The notes under the pieces are model-generated. The model worked only from the letters and a program-made list of their open reading frames with translations, was not told where the DNA came from and searched no databases. A stretch of DNA of 64,000 nt. Origin: Planococcus chinensis (GTDB lineage Bacteria; Bacillota; Bacilli; Bacillales_A; Planococcaceae). Position 1 is the stretch's first letter; each line of letters opens with the position of its first letter. Position numbers and translations under genes: made by a program. The stretch lies in NCBI RefSeq assembly GCF_020071995.1, contig NZ_JABWTK010000001.1, forward strand, positions 1 through 64,000. Reading direction: 5' to 3'. Shown piece by piece: positions 41,314 to 49,613 of this stretch.

Positions 41314-41358
41314 AGCTTGTTGAAAAAGATATAAAAAAAATTCCCCTTAGAATATCTC

Positions 41359-41640
41359 CGATATTTCGCAAACCAGCTGCGCTTGCCGCGGGCGATCCGC
41401 CAAGCCTCCTCAGCCGCTTCGAAAACCTTGTGCTCCTGCATCGCTGCGCTAGCTTCGTCGCAAATGATTGGGCAAAGCCCAATCATTTCTTGCGGGGTCT
41501 CAGCTGTCTCGCTTTCCCGCAGGCAAGACAATGGCTGAAGCTTGCGAAGCCATGTCTTTGCGACGAGCTTGCGCAGGAGCAGTACGGTTTTCTCCGCTGG
41601 TTTGCTCCATATCGTTAGATAACTATGAATAAATAGCATG
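41359..41640. repeat. Intergenic inverted-repeat element, family R2, copy b (with internal insertion)
   Basis: Arms CGATAT-n3-GCAAACCAGC (41359-41377) and GCTGGTTTGC-n3-ATATCG (41596-41614), and tail ATGAATAAATAGCATG (41625-41640), match copy a at 32227-32376. The body is longer by about 130 bases. The extra DNA includes hairpin AATGATTGGGC-aaa-GCCCAATCATT and a 32-base segment (41433-41464) repeated exactly at 41729-41760. The rest of the htrA-dinB gap is AT-rich and ends in a terminator. Confidence 0.8.
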
Positions 41641-41760
41641 TCTGCTCTTTCACTTTTTATAATAAAAGAGATACTTTATAAAAAAAGTGAACGAAGTGAA
41701 GCGGAAAGTGGCGAGGGCAAACATTGTACTCCTGCATCGCTGCGCTAGCTTCGTCGCAAA
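41433..41760 (+). repeat. Exact 32-bp direct repeat pair
   Basis: The 32 bases at 41433-41464, starting CTCCTGCATCGCTGCGC, occur again at 41729-41760 without change. One copy is inside R2 copy b, the other just before the terminator at 41758-41798. Each is followed by a different hairpin. Confidence 0.9.
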
Positions 41761-41798
41761 GGAGTTGCCCTAAATTGCTTTTGGGACAACTCCTTTTT
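41758..41798 (+). terminator. Terminator before the DinB-family gene
   Basis: AAAGGAGTTGCCC and GGGACAACTCCTTT pair with one bulge, and a T run follows. Confidence 0.85.
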
Positions 41799-41863
41799 TT
41801 ATGCAGGAAAAGCGGATTTTTTCACGAATAAAGTACAAACAAAGACATGACAGGAGGAAGACG

Positions 41864-42367
41864 ATGTTTACCAATTTGGAAGAATTTTTTACGGATTGGC
41901 ACGATGAAGCGGCAGCGACCCAGCGGATCCTAGATGCCTTGACGGACGAATCGCTCCAGCAGCAAGTTGCGGATGGCTATCGGACACTCGGGCGCTTGGG
42001 GTGGCATTTAGTGACGAGCCTGGATGAAATGGTCAGCCACACGGGCCTTCAATTTTCAAGTGCGAAGTTTGGCGCGCCGGTTCCGGAGACAGCGGAAGAA
42101 ATTGCAGAAGCGTACCGTTTTTCCAATCAATCGATGGTGACGGCGATGAAAGAAAATTGGACGGACGAGACTTTAAAAGAAGAGCACGATATGTACGGTG
42201 AGATGTGGAATGTGGCAACGATTTTGAAGGTGCTGTATACGCACCAGATCCATCACCGCGGCCAGATGACGGTGTTGATGCGTCAAGCCGGATTGAAGGT
42301 GCCGGGGCTGTACGGGCCGGCGAAAGAGGAATGGGCCGCTATGGGTGCACCGCCTCCGGAAGTTTGA
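41864..42367 (+). CDS. DinB family protein
   Basis: This 167-residue four-helix protein of the DinB/YfiT type has the family's three metal-binding histidines visible in LGWHLV near the middle and THQIHHRGQM near the C-terminus. Members bind a divalent metal and several act as thiol-dependent transferases; the substrate here is unknown. ATG 41864 follows AGGAGG. It is flanked by terminators and so is a single-gene unit. Confidence 0.88.
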   Translation: MFTNLEEFFTDWHDEAAATQRILDALTDESLQQQVADGYRTLGRLGWHLVTSLDEMVSHTGLQFSSAKFGAPVPETAEEIAEAYRFSNQSMVTAMKENWTDETLKEEHDMYGEMWNVATILKVLYTHQIHHRGQMTVLMRQAGLKVPGLYGPAKEEWAAMGAPPPEV

Positions 42368-42381
42368 TAGAGGGAGAAGAG

Positions 42382-42418
42382 ACCACTAAACGTTTAACGG
42401 CGTTTGGTGGTTTTTTTG
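42382..42418 (+). terminator. Terminator after the DinB-family gene
   Basis: ACCACTAAACG and CGTTTGGTGGT pair, followed by seven T. Confidence 0.9.
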
Positions 42419-42689
42419 TAGAGTTTTACAGGGAGAGCACTTAAGAAATCGCTCCTGATGGACGTTTTTCACCGTCATCCGCTCTTTCTGTAGAAGGAAA
42501 GGAGCAAATTGAGAGGGAAAAGACCTTCGTTTTTGTCCATATAAGAATTATTTAAAGTGCTAAATAAAGGAGAATTAATAGAATGATTTCATCTTAAATT
42601 AAGTCTTTTCCTTTGTAATGCTATTGTAATATTTATGAACTCCCTCTTAACAAATGACAACTATCGTTCGTGAAAGCAGAAAAATAACA

Positions 42690-43071
42690 TGTGGATAACT
42701 TTTAGGATAAACGAGAGTTACCAACTATCCACAGCTTGGTAAAAGCTTCGCTATCCGGAGGGTTTGACTTCTGTTAGAATAGATTGTGGATAAAGGTGAA
42801 TAAATTGTGCATAACTGTGTGGAATATTCGGAAATCGAAAGGGGGAGAAAATATGAAGATAATGTGCTGTAAAACCCATGTGGAGCATGGCTTGGACATG
42901 TTTGTGGCAGAGACAAAAAGTTATCCTATTCTTACAGAATTATCAGAACAAGAAAGGTTATCCACAAAATGCGATTACTGTGAGGAAGCTGCGTTGTATC
43001 TTGTGGCGAACGAATGAGCGGGCACAAGATGTAGAAAAAGTTGTGGATATGTGCATAACATTTGTGGGTAA
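42690..43071. other. DnaA-box cluster around the CxxH/CxxC gene, upstream of rlmH
   Basis: Exact DnaA boxes lie at 42690-42698, 42785-42793 and 42958-42966 (inside the small gene). One- or two-mismatch forms lie at 42725-42733 (CTATCCACA), 42806-42814 and 43050-43058 (TGTGCATAA), 43042-43050 (TGTGGATAT) and 43063-43071 (TGTGGGTAA). The cluster is about 33 kb from oriC. The gap 42419-42689 is AT-rich with no gene. A role in titrating DnaA is inferred. Confidence 0.75.
42853..43017 (+). CDS. CxxH/CxxC protein (YyzF-like)
   Basis: This 54-residue protein has CKTH at residues 6-9 and CDYC at 40-43, the pattern that names this Bacillales family and suggests metal binding. The function is unknown. 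ATG 42853 follows AAAGGGGGAGAAAAT; the open frame extends to 42784 without a ribosome-binding site. It lies directly upstream of rlmH, its usual position. A DnaA box falls within its coding region. Confidence 0.88.
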   Translation: MKIMCCKTHVEHGLDMFVAETKSYPILTELSEQERLSTKCDYCEEAALYLVANE

Positions 43072-43106
43072 CTTGTTTGTAAATTTAGCGTAAAAGGGGA
43101 TAAGTT

Positions 43107-43586
43107 GTGAATATCTCGATTATCAGTGTTGGGAAGCTAAAAGAGAAATACTTGAAAGCCGGGATTGAAGAATATACGAAGCGGCTTGGAAGCTACGCAA
43201 AAATCGCTGAAATTGAAGTAGCGGATGAAAAAGCGCCGGAGCAGTTAAGCGAGGCGGATATGGAAATCGTGAAAAAGAAAGAAGCGGACCGGATCCTCGC
43301 AAAAGTCTCGCCGGATGCATACGTCATTGCGCTGGCAATCGACGGCAAGATGAAAACTTCCGAAGGGCTGGCGAAGGACATCGAATCCCTCATGACCTAC
43401 GGCCGCAGCAAGATTGTCTTTGTCATCGGTGGATCGCTTGGCCTCCATGAGGAAGTATTGAAGCGGGCGGATGAGAAATTGTCGTTTTCGAAAATGACAT
43501 TTCCCCATCAGTTGATGAAGCTGATTTTGGTGGAGCAGATTTACCGGGCTTTCCGGATAATGAAGAATGAGCCTTATCATAAGTAA
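43107..43586 (+). CDS. rlmH: 23S rRNA (pseudouridine-1915-N3)-methyltransferase RlmH (OrfX)
   Basis: This SPOUT methyltransferase modifies the 70S ribosome. The 159-residue protein has the SAM-binding knot region [18 protein letters not shown] and ends MKNEPYHK. The start codon is GTG 43107 after AAAAGGGGATAAGTT. In staphylococci the last codons of this gene are the attachment site for SCC elements. Here the end reads GAGCCTTATCATAAGTAA, and a matching sequence occurs at 47000-47017. Confidence 0.97.
   Translation: MNISIISVGKLKEKYLKAGIEEYTKRLGSYAKIAEIEVADEKAPEQLSEADMEIVKKKEADRILAKVSPDAYVIALAIDGKMKTSEGLAKDIESLMTYGRSKIVFVIGGSLGLHEEVLKRADEKLSFSKMTFPHQLMKLILVEQIYRAFRIMKNEPYHK
43569..43586 (+). 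repeat. SCC-like attachment sequence at the 3' end of rlmH
   Basis: GAGCCTTATCATAAGTAA includes the rlmH stop codon. It matches 47000-47017 at 16 of 18 positions, with TATCATAAGTAA (43575-43586) identical. Staphylococcal SCC attachment sites share the TATCATAA core at this same codon position. Confidence 0.75.
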
Positions 43587-43840
43587 ATAAGGTTTAGGAC
43601 GTTTGGATTTGCTAAACACAGTTCTAAATTTCGTTATTTCGGTTGATTACATTGGCAGTGAGGTCAGTGCGCTTATTAGAATCATTCAATCATCGAATGC
43701 GTAGGTTGGGTTTTCTTTGTCTTTTTTTTTCAAAGCTTTATAATGGTAAAAGGTGAATTTTAGCTAGGATTTTCTCTTAAGGCGTTTTTATCTAGCGAGT
43801 TAAGAGAAAGCTTGAAGCATAGAAGGCGGGACTGAAATTA

Positions 43841-45349
43841 ATGAAAAAAATTGGATTTGATTCGGAGAAATATTTGCAAGAACAATCAGCCTACATCCTA
43901 GAACGGGTGCAGCAGTACGATAAACTTTACTTGGAATTTGGCGGAAAATTGATAGGCGACAAACATGCCAAGCGTGTCTTGCCTGGATTTGATGAAGATG
44001 CCAAAATCAAGCTATTGCATACACTGAAAGAAAATGCGGAAATCATCATCTGTGTGTACGCTGGAGACATCGAACGAAACAAAGTCCGTGAAGATTACGG
44101 CATCACTTATGACCAAGATGTCTTGCGCTTAATTGATGAATACCGGGCATATGGCATTTCTGTCAACAGTGTCCTGATCACTCGTTACCAAGGACAACCA
44201 ACAGTCAAAGTATTTATGACAAAGCTTGAGAGAAGCGGAATTAGCGTCTGTATTCACCGCGAAATCGAAGGTTATCCGACAAACGTGGACGCGGTCCTTG
44301 GGGAAGAAGGATTTGCGACGAATCCTTATATTAAAACGACAAAGCCAATCGTGGTCGTAACGGCTCCTGGCCCGGGAAGCGGAAAGCTTGCCACCTGCCT
44401 TAACCAAATGTACCATGAGAACAAACTGGGAAATGAAGTTGGCTATGCCAAGTTTGAGACTTTTCCAGTTTGGAACTTGCCGCTAAAGCACCCGGTAAAC
44501 ATCGCTTATGAAGCGGCTACCGTCGATTTAAAAGACGTAAATATGATTGATAATTATCACTATGAAGCATACGGGAAAGTAGCGATCAATTACAATCGTG
44601 ATATTGAGACATTTCCTGTCATCAAACGGATTATTGAAAGGATTACCGGCAAAGACTCTGTTTACAGCTCACCGACTGATATGGGGGTTAATCGCCTGAA
44701 ATCGGGCATCACCGACGATATGGTCGTGCAGGAAGCTGCCAAGCAGGAAATCATTCGGCGCAGTTTTGTCGTAGAGAACGACTATAAAAAAGGGCTTGCC
44801 GATGAAGACAGTGTACGCCACATGCAAGTGATTCTGGAAGAGACCGGCTTAAAGAAAGAGGACCGGGCACCTGTATTGCCGGCCCGCAATTATGCGAAAG
44901 CAATCCAAGCGCAAAATGACAGCACGAATTTACAAGCCGTAATTGCGATAGAACTGCCGAATGGCGAGATGATCACCGGTCGAACGACCACTCTGATGGA
45001 TGCTTCGGCAGCCGCGATTCTGAATGGGTTGAAGAAATTGACCAATATTTCCGATGAAATTAATTTGTTGTCGCCGATGATTTTACAAACGATTCAACGG
45101 TTGAAAACCGAGGACTTGAACAGCCGCGTCCCGACATTAAGCGCCAATGAAGTGCTCATTGCACTGGCAATCAGTGCGGTCACCAATCCTACTTCTGAGC
45201 TGGCTTATAAGCAATTGCCAAATTTAAAAGACACCCAAGCTCATTCCACGGTTATATTGAATAGAGAAAATGAACAAACCTTTAAGAAGCTTGGAATCGA
45301 CATCACCAATGATCCGGTATATCCAACTGAGAACCTGTATTACAATTAA
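43841..45349 (+). CDS. DUF1846 domain-containing protein
   Basis: This 502-residue protein shows the DUF1846 pattern throughout: [19 protein letters not shown] at the start, then [19 protein letters not shown], with GPGSGK at 177-182 resembling a P-loop, and later [15 protein letters not shown]. The biochemical role of the family is not known to me. It starts at ATG 43841 after GAAGGCGGGACTGAAATTA. It is the first gene inside the segment bracketed by the rlmH-end repeats. The gap before it (43587-43840) has no gene. Confidence 0.9.
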   Translation: MKKIGFDSEKYLQEQSAYILERVQQYDKLYLEFGGKLIGDKHAKRVLPGFDEDAKIKLLHTLKENAEIIICVYAGDIERNKVREDYGITYDQDVLRLIDEYRAYGISVNSVLITRYQGQPTVKVFMTKLERSGISVCIHREIEGYPTNVDAVLGEEGFATNPYIKTTKPIVVVTAPGPGSGKLATCLNQMYHENKLGNEVGYAKFETFPVWNLPLKHPVNIAYEAATVDLKDVNMIDNYHYEAYGKVAINYNRDIETFPVIKRIIERITGKDSVYSSPTDMGVNRLKSGITDDMVVQEAAKQEIIRRSFVVENDYKKGLADEDSVRHMQVILEETGLKKEDRAPVLPARNYAKAIQAQNDSTNLQAVIAIELPNGEMITGRTTTLMDASAAAILNGLKKLTNISDEINLLSPMILQTIQRLKTEDLNSRVPTLSANEVLIALAISAVTNPTSELAYKQLPNLKDTQAHSTVILNRENEQTFKKLGIDITNDPVYPTENLYYN

Positions 45350-45356
45350 ATTTTAG

Positions 45357-45407
45357 AAAACACCTGCCTTTTTCTTCTTACATAGAAGTCTGAGGCAGGT
45401 GTTTTTC
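45357..45407 (+). terminator. Terminator after the DUF1846 gene
   Basis: AAAACACCTGCCT and AGGCAGGTGTTTTT pair over an internal loop containing a small TTCT/AGAA stem. Confidence 0.88.
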
Positions 45408-45634
45408 ATTTATAGAGTTTACTAGAAAGGCGCACTCTTCTTTAATGAGAAGGCTACACCTTTATGCTTTATTGAATTAATCAAGCGTGCTTCTTTTTAT
45501 TGAAGTTTGGTTGCTGAATACCAATAAATATATTCCAACGAAATGTAAATTTTTGTTACAATGAAAGAAAATAGATCATAAAAAAAAACTTTACAACACC
45601 TAGTTAATCCATAAATGAGGAAGGCGTGGTTTAA

Positions 45635-46858
45635 ATGAATCAACTGCTTCAAATGGGGGCAAACACCGCTTTGAATTCTCCAAAAGGTGAGGTTACGGTG
45701 AGCTACGAAATTTCTGATGCAATAGATATTTCCTTAACGGCTTTTCTCTTAACTGATCTAGAAAAGGTGCAGGGAGACAATGGGATTATATTTTATAATC
45801 AGCCAGAGAGCTCTTCCGGAGCAGCCACTCTTAGGCCATCTACGAAATTAGGGAATACAAAAGTACATAAAATTGATTTTGATCTGAGTAAAGTCCCTCC
45901 AGGCATTACTAAAATAGCTGTTACGCTTACAGAGGATAATAACACGGGTTTTTCAAATGTAAAAAACTTAAAGGCAGAGATACGCAGCGGTGATAGTAGT
46001 ATCCAGTTAACCCCCGCTAACTTCTCAAAGGAAAATGGAATAGTAGTATTGGAATTATACTTAAGGAATGGCCAAACAAAAGCCAAATCAATCTGGCGTG
46101 GATTTAATTCGGGTCTTGAAGGGCTATGTAAGAATTACGGAGTAGAAGTTGAGCCGATGGAGTCGATAAAGCCTTCAGAGCCGAAAGAGCCTGAGAACCT
46201 CTCCGCGGAACCTAAAAATAAAAGCAGCCAGAATGCATTTTCATCGATAAATCTTGAAAAAGTAAAAGGCAAGATAAATCTTGATAAAGGTCAAAAGCCG
46301 ATTATAATTGATAAAACACCGGAGATTACAGCTACAGTATCCTGGAAGACGGGAACAGACTACGATATATATGCTTTAGTCTACACGAAGAATGGCAAGC
46401 AGGTGGATGTCGCTATGTTTGGGGCGATGGGAACCCCGCCTCTCAGCCGATTTGGCAACGGCGCAGTAGAACATATGGGAGACGTTGGGCGAAACAGTGG
46501 CTCAGTTAAGAAAGAGATCATTAAATTAAGATTGACGAATGATATTCTCGCAGTGGTTCCTGTGGTTTATTCTGCTCAGTCAAATGGAACAGGCTCATTC
46601 TACAGATACAAGGTATCCATGAGTATAGATAATCACAACGGCACTTCCGTTACCATCTCCTCCAAAAATGCAAACAATAATGACAGAATTTATACTTGTG
46701 TGCCCGGTATTCTTCAAAATACAGAGGACGGTGTGATTATCAGTCCAATAGAGCTGTACAGTAAGCCGAACTCGGAATATAGACCTAAACTTAAGATGGG
46801 ATCTTCAAATATGGTAGAGGTTATGATGGATCAGGGACCAAAAAATGACTATAAATAA
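45635..46858 (+). CDS. Tandem TerD-domain protein
   Basis: The 407-residue protein appears to hold two TerD-type domains. The first (about 7-175) opens QMGANTALNSPKGEVTVSYE; the second (about 220-400) contains SWKTGTDYDIYALVYTKNGK and FGAMGTPPLSRFGNGAVEHMGD. A Ser/Lys/Pro-rich linker joins them. TerD proteins bind calcium and belong to tellurite-resistance and stress (ter) clusters, but no other ter gene is nearby. ATG 45635 follows GAGGAAGGCGTGGTTTAA. The base composition looks more AT-rich than the neighbours, suggesting transfer. Confidence 0.75.
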   Translation: MNQLLQMGANTALNSPKGEVTVSYEISDAIDISLTAFLLTDLEKVQGDNGIIFYNQPESSSGAATLRPSTKLGNTKVHKIDFDLSKVPPGITKIAVTLTEDNNTGFSNVKNLKAEIRSGDSSIQLTPANFSKENGIVVLELYLRNGQTKAKSIWRGFNSGLEGLCKNYGVEVEPMESIKPSEPKEPENLSAEPKNKSSQNAFSSINLEKVKGKINLDKGQKPIIIDKTPEITATVSWKTGTDYDIYALVYTKNGKQVDVAMFGAMGTPPLSRFGNGAVEHMGDVGRNSGSVKKEIIKLRLTNDILAVVPVVYSAQSNGTGSFYRYKVSMSIDNHNGTSVTISSKNANNNDRIYTCVPGILQNTEDGVIISPIELYSKPNSEYRPKLKMGSSNMVEVMMDQGPKNDYK

Positions 46859-46919
46859 ACAAGGATACGATTTTAATGAGTTTGCAAATCATGTAAGAGA
46901 ATTGATGAAACCTAGCTAA
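46845..46919 (+). pseudogene. 24-codon stub overlapping the TerD gene (possible truncated downstream gene)
   Basis: An ATG at 46845 overlaps the end of the TerD gene by 14 bases. It opens a short frame encoding MTINKQGYDFNEFANHVREL and four more residues before TAA at 46917. The protein-like sequence and coupled start suggest the beginning of a once longer gene of the same operon. The product is not recognised. The attachment-like repeat begins 80 bases later. Confidence 0.35.
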
Positions 46920-46999
46920 GAATAGAATCCACTGTAATTGAAGAAAACATTCTTTAAAGTAGAATAATTGAATAAAACCTCATTTAGATTTACTACGGA

Positions 47000-47017
47000 G
47001 AACCGTATCATAAGTAA
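47000..47017 (+). repeat. SCC-like attachment sequence, distal copy
   Basis: GAACCGTATCATAAGTAA repeats the rlmH 3' end (43569-43586), with the 12-base core TATCATAAGTAA identical at 47006-47017. It is followed by another GTAA. It lies 36 bases before the start of the next gene. Confidence 0.75.
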
Positions 47018-47053
47018 GTAATAAGCAGGAAACAAGTGAAAGAGGTGAATCCC

Positions 47054-47671
47054 ATGAAAATCATCGTATTCGGCGCAACCGGCGGTGTCGGAAAATCCGT
47101 CGTGAAGCAGGCAGTAGATAACGGGTTCGAAGTCACAGCGTTTGTACGGACGCCGTCCAAGCTAGGAGTCACACATGAGAATTTGAACGTCGTTCAAGGA
47201 GATGCCTTCAATCCGGCGGAAGTTTCCGCTGCCATTGCGGGCCATGACGCGGTTGTGTCTTGCCTCGGCTCCAGCCAGGGGATGAAAAAACCATCCGAGC
47301 TCGAAGAAATGGTGAAAAACATTGTGGCTGGCATGGAGGAGCACGGCGTGAAACGGATCATCTATACCGCATCAGCAGGAATCTATCAGGAGCTTCCAGG
47401 CGTCAGCGGGAAACTGATGATGGGCATGCTGAAAAACGCCCTGAAGGATCACCGGGCCGCTGTGGATTGGATTGAAGCGCATGGCTTAACCTGCACCATT
47501 GTCCGGCCGATGGGCTTAACGAATGGATCTTTTACAGGCAATTACCGAGAAGCTGCGACGGGGGTCCCAGAGAAATCCAAGTCGATTGCCCGAGAGGACG
47601 TGGCTCATTTCATCTTAAAGGCGTTGAATGATGCCCGATATGAAAATTCGTCGATCGGCATTGCCAATTAA
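47054..47671 (+). CDS. NAD(P)-binding oxidoreductase, NmrA/atypical SDR type
   Basis: The 205-residue Rossmann protein has MKIIVFGATGGVGKSVVKQA at the N-terminus (GxxGxxG), the KRIIYTASAGIY strand and VRPMGLTNG. Relatives include flavin reductase-like and quinone-sensing proteins; the substrate is unknown. ATG 47054 follows AGAGGTGA; the frame opens at GTG 47036 without a good ribosome-binding site. It is the first gene outside the bracketed segment. Confidence 0.85.
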   Translation: MKIIVFGATGGVGKSVVKQAVDNGFEVTAFVRTPSKLGVTHENLNVVQGDAFNPAEVSAAIAGHDAVVSCLGSSQGMKKPSELEEMVKNIVAGMEEHGVKRIIYTASAGIYQELPGVSGKLMMGMLKNALKDHRAAVDWIEAHGLTCTIVRPMGLTNGSFTGNYREAATGVPEKSKSIAREDVAHFILKALNDARYENSSIGIAN

Positions 47672-47773
47672 ATCATATAGCTCAAACCTGTTTTTACAGC
47701 TCTCATTGGATTGGATAAATCCCAAATGGGCCGTATGTCTTCTTCCATCTGAAAACTTGTTATAATAAAGGAG

Positions 47774-47813
47774 CGCCAAAAGCAGAACCATCGCTTTGGC
47801 GGTTCTTTTTTTG
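47774..47813 (+). terminator. Hairpin with T run upstream of the DUF4317 gene
   Basis: CGCCAAA/TTTGGCG and AGAACC/GGTTCT are alternative pairings in one segment, followed by seven T. A TATAAT-like sequence lies just before it (near 47760). It may end the upstream transcript or act as a leader hairpin. Confidence 0.6.
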
Positions 47814-47854
47814 TGACTTAATGATTTTAACTAGCCAGGGAGTTGGAAATAGCA

Positions 47855-49048
47855 ATGAATACGAAAGATATAGCCGATATTCGCAAACGATTTAAGCTTG
47901 ATACGGATTTACTGAAAATCGCTGAAATTTATAATGTATACATTCAAGGCGAGAGCACGGAGATCTTTCATGAAGAGAACCGTTCATTCTCCCTGTTGGA
48001 CCGGGAGCAGCAGGAGCTGTTTCTGAACAATTTCAAGAAAGTGCTTGGCGGGAAACTGGACCAGAAGCTGTTTGAAGTGAAATTCCAGCCGCAGGAAGAA
48101 GGCCAGGCTGACCATACACAGCGGCTCTTGTACGAAGGGCTTGAGACAGATGACGTGGATGACTGGAAAGAAAATATGCAGCGCATCGCCTTAAAGATGG
48201 TGGAAGAAACCCCTTATGAAAAAGACATGGTCGTCACTTTCATTCGCGGGACGTATTTCAAGACGACAAAACGCCAGCCGGATGAAACGGAAATCGATAT
48301 GCGGGATGAAGTATTTACCACTCCTTTTATCCTCTGCAGCATGAACCAGACCGAACTGCCGAAAAGTTCGCTGGTATTTGATTTTGTGGAGAAAGAATTC
48401 AAATCGAATGTGCTGGTCGACCCGGTCATTAAACTGGCTTCCCCGATCGGCGGTTTCCTGTTCCCGAGCTTTACGGACAATGCCGCAGATGTCAATCACA
48501 TCGTCTATGCTTCGGGCAAAGTGAACAAACCCGATTACCGGTTTATCGAGACCGTATTAAATGGCGATGAAATCATGACGGCCGAGGAAGACAAGGCGGT
48601 GTTTGAGGAAATCGTCAAAGCGGTGATCGGCGAAGAAGTGAATTCAAGAACCCTTGCCGGGCTTTACGATGAAATCAACCTCATGCTGGAAGTGGAAAAA
48701 GAAGCGGAGAAGGAAGATGTAGAAACGCCGGTTCTGGATACGGTGGAGGTGACGCGCGTCTTGAAGGCAAGCGGTGCCAAAGACATCAGTCCGGAAAAAG
48801 TGGAAAGAGCCTTTCAGCAAGTCGTGGAAGACAAAAATTACGAAATGAAAGCAAGCCACGTCGTTCCGAGCTACACCTCCAAATCCATCAAAATCAACAC
48901 GAAAGTGGCGGAAATCAAGATCAGCCCGCAAGACTTGCGCTACGTCAAAGGAGTCAATTACAACGGCAAACGCTGCATCCTGATTGAAGTGGAAGAAGAT
49001 ACGATGATTGAAGGGTTCAAGCTGCTTGAGGAAGAGCAATTGGAGTAG
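47855..49048 (+). CDS. DUF4317 family protein
   Basis: This 397-residue, acidic, soluble protein begins MNTKDIADIRKRFKLDTDLL, the DUF4317 opening. No catalytic motif is evident and the role is unknown. ATG 47855 is preferred over TTG 47843 because AGGGAG lies twelve bases before it. A decayed copy of its last about 40 codons lies at 51515-51625, so the locus has been duplicated or rearranged. A bidirectional terminator follows. Confidence 0.88.
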   Translation: MNTKDIADIRKRFKLDTDLLKIAEIYNVYIQGESTEIFHEENRSFSLLDREQQELFLNNFKKVLGGKLDQKLFEVKFQPQEEGQADHTQRLLYEGLETDDVDDWKENMQRIALKMVEETPYEKDMVVTFIRGTYFKTTKRQPDETEIDMRDEVFTTPFILCSMNQTELPKSSLVFDFVEKEFKSNVLVDPVIKLASPIGGFLFPSFTDNAADVNHIVYASGKVNKPDYRFIETVLNGDEIMTAEEDKAVFEEIVKAVIGEEVNSRTLAGLYDEINLMLEVEKEAEKEDVETPVLDTVEVTRVLKASGAKDISPEKVERAFQQVVEDKNYEMKASHVVPSYTSKSIKINTKVAEIKISPQDLRYVKGVNYNGKRCILIEVEEDTMIEGFKLLEEEQLE

Positions 49049-49096
49049 GAGAGCAGGATTGTAGCAAATTCCATCACTTTGTTCTGATTGCTCCAA

Positions 49097-49132
49097 TAAA
49101 AAAGAGTCAGTATACTCATACTGACTCTTTTT
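49097..49132. terminator. Bidirectional terminator
   Basis: AAAAAAGAGTCAGTAT and ATACTGACTCTTTTTT enclose ACTC. It serves DUF4317 (+) and the HbpS-like gene (-). Confidence 0.95.
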
Positions 49133-49148
49133 TATATAAAGATGTTAA

Positions 49149-49565
49149 CTATGTTAGTTTGCTGTTGAACGCATTTACGCCTGCTTCCGCCACTTGAACG
49201 TCGTGAGGCACGGTACTTCCACTGACGCCTATTGCCCCTACTACCTTATCTTCCACGACAAGAGGGATTCCACCGCCAAAGACGACAAGGCGCCCATTAT
49301 TGGTCGTATTTAACCCGTAAAGTTCAGCAGCAGGGACCGTTGCTTCTGCCAGGGCCGATGTAGGCATTTTTAGCGCCACGGCTGTCCATGCTTTATTTTG
49401 GGCAATGTCAATGCTTGCCAGCCAGGCATCGTCCATCCGGTGGATCGCCACCAGGTTCCCGCCGTCATCGACCACCGTTATAACCATCGCAACTCCAATA
49501 TTCTTTGCTTCTTCTTCTGCACCGGCAATGAGTTCTTTTGCCAAATCCAAAGTGATTTTATTCAC
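49149..49565 (-). CDS. GlcG/HbpS-like (DUF336) protein
   Basis: This 138-residue protein has the family pattern AMVITVVDDGGNLVAIHRMDDAW and GGGIPLVVEDKVVGAIGVSG. Related proteins bind haem or cobalamin-like ligands, or accompany oxidoreductases of small alcohols and aldehydes. It lies 48 bases downstream of the formaldehyde dehydrogenase gene on the same strand, so it is likely in that operon. The start is preceded by GGAGG. The exact ligand is not known. Confidence 0.88.
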   Translation of the reverse strand: MNKITLDLAKELIAGAEEEAKNIGVAMVITVVDDGGNLVAIHRMDDAWLASIDIAQNKAWTAVALKMPTSALAEATVPAAELYGLNTTNNGRLVVFGGGIPLVVEDKVVGAIGVSGSTVPHDVQVAEAGVNAFNSKLT

Positions 49566-49613
49566 AGGGACGAACCTCCTTGTTTTTTATGGGCATGTAG
49601 AAGAATACCTTGC

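Noticed and set aside
45350-45634. Possible transposase or recombinase in the bracketed segment
   Set aside because: The gaps at 43587-43840, 45350-45634 and 46920-46999 are too short and have no recombinase-like frame.
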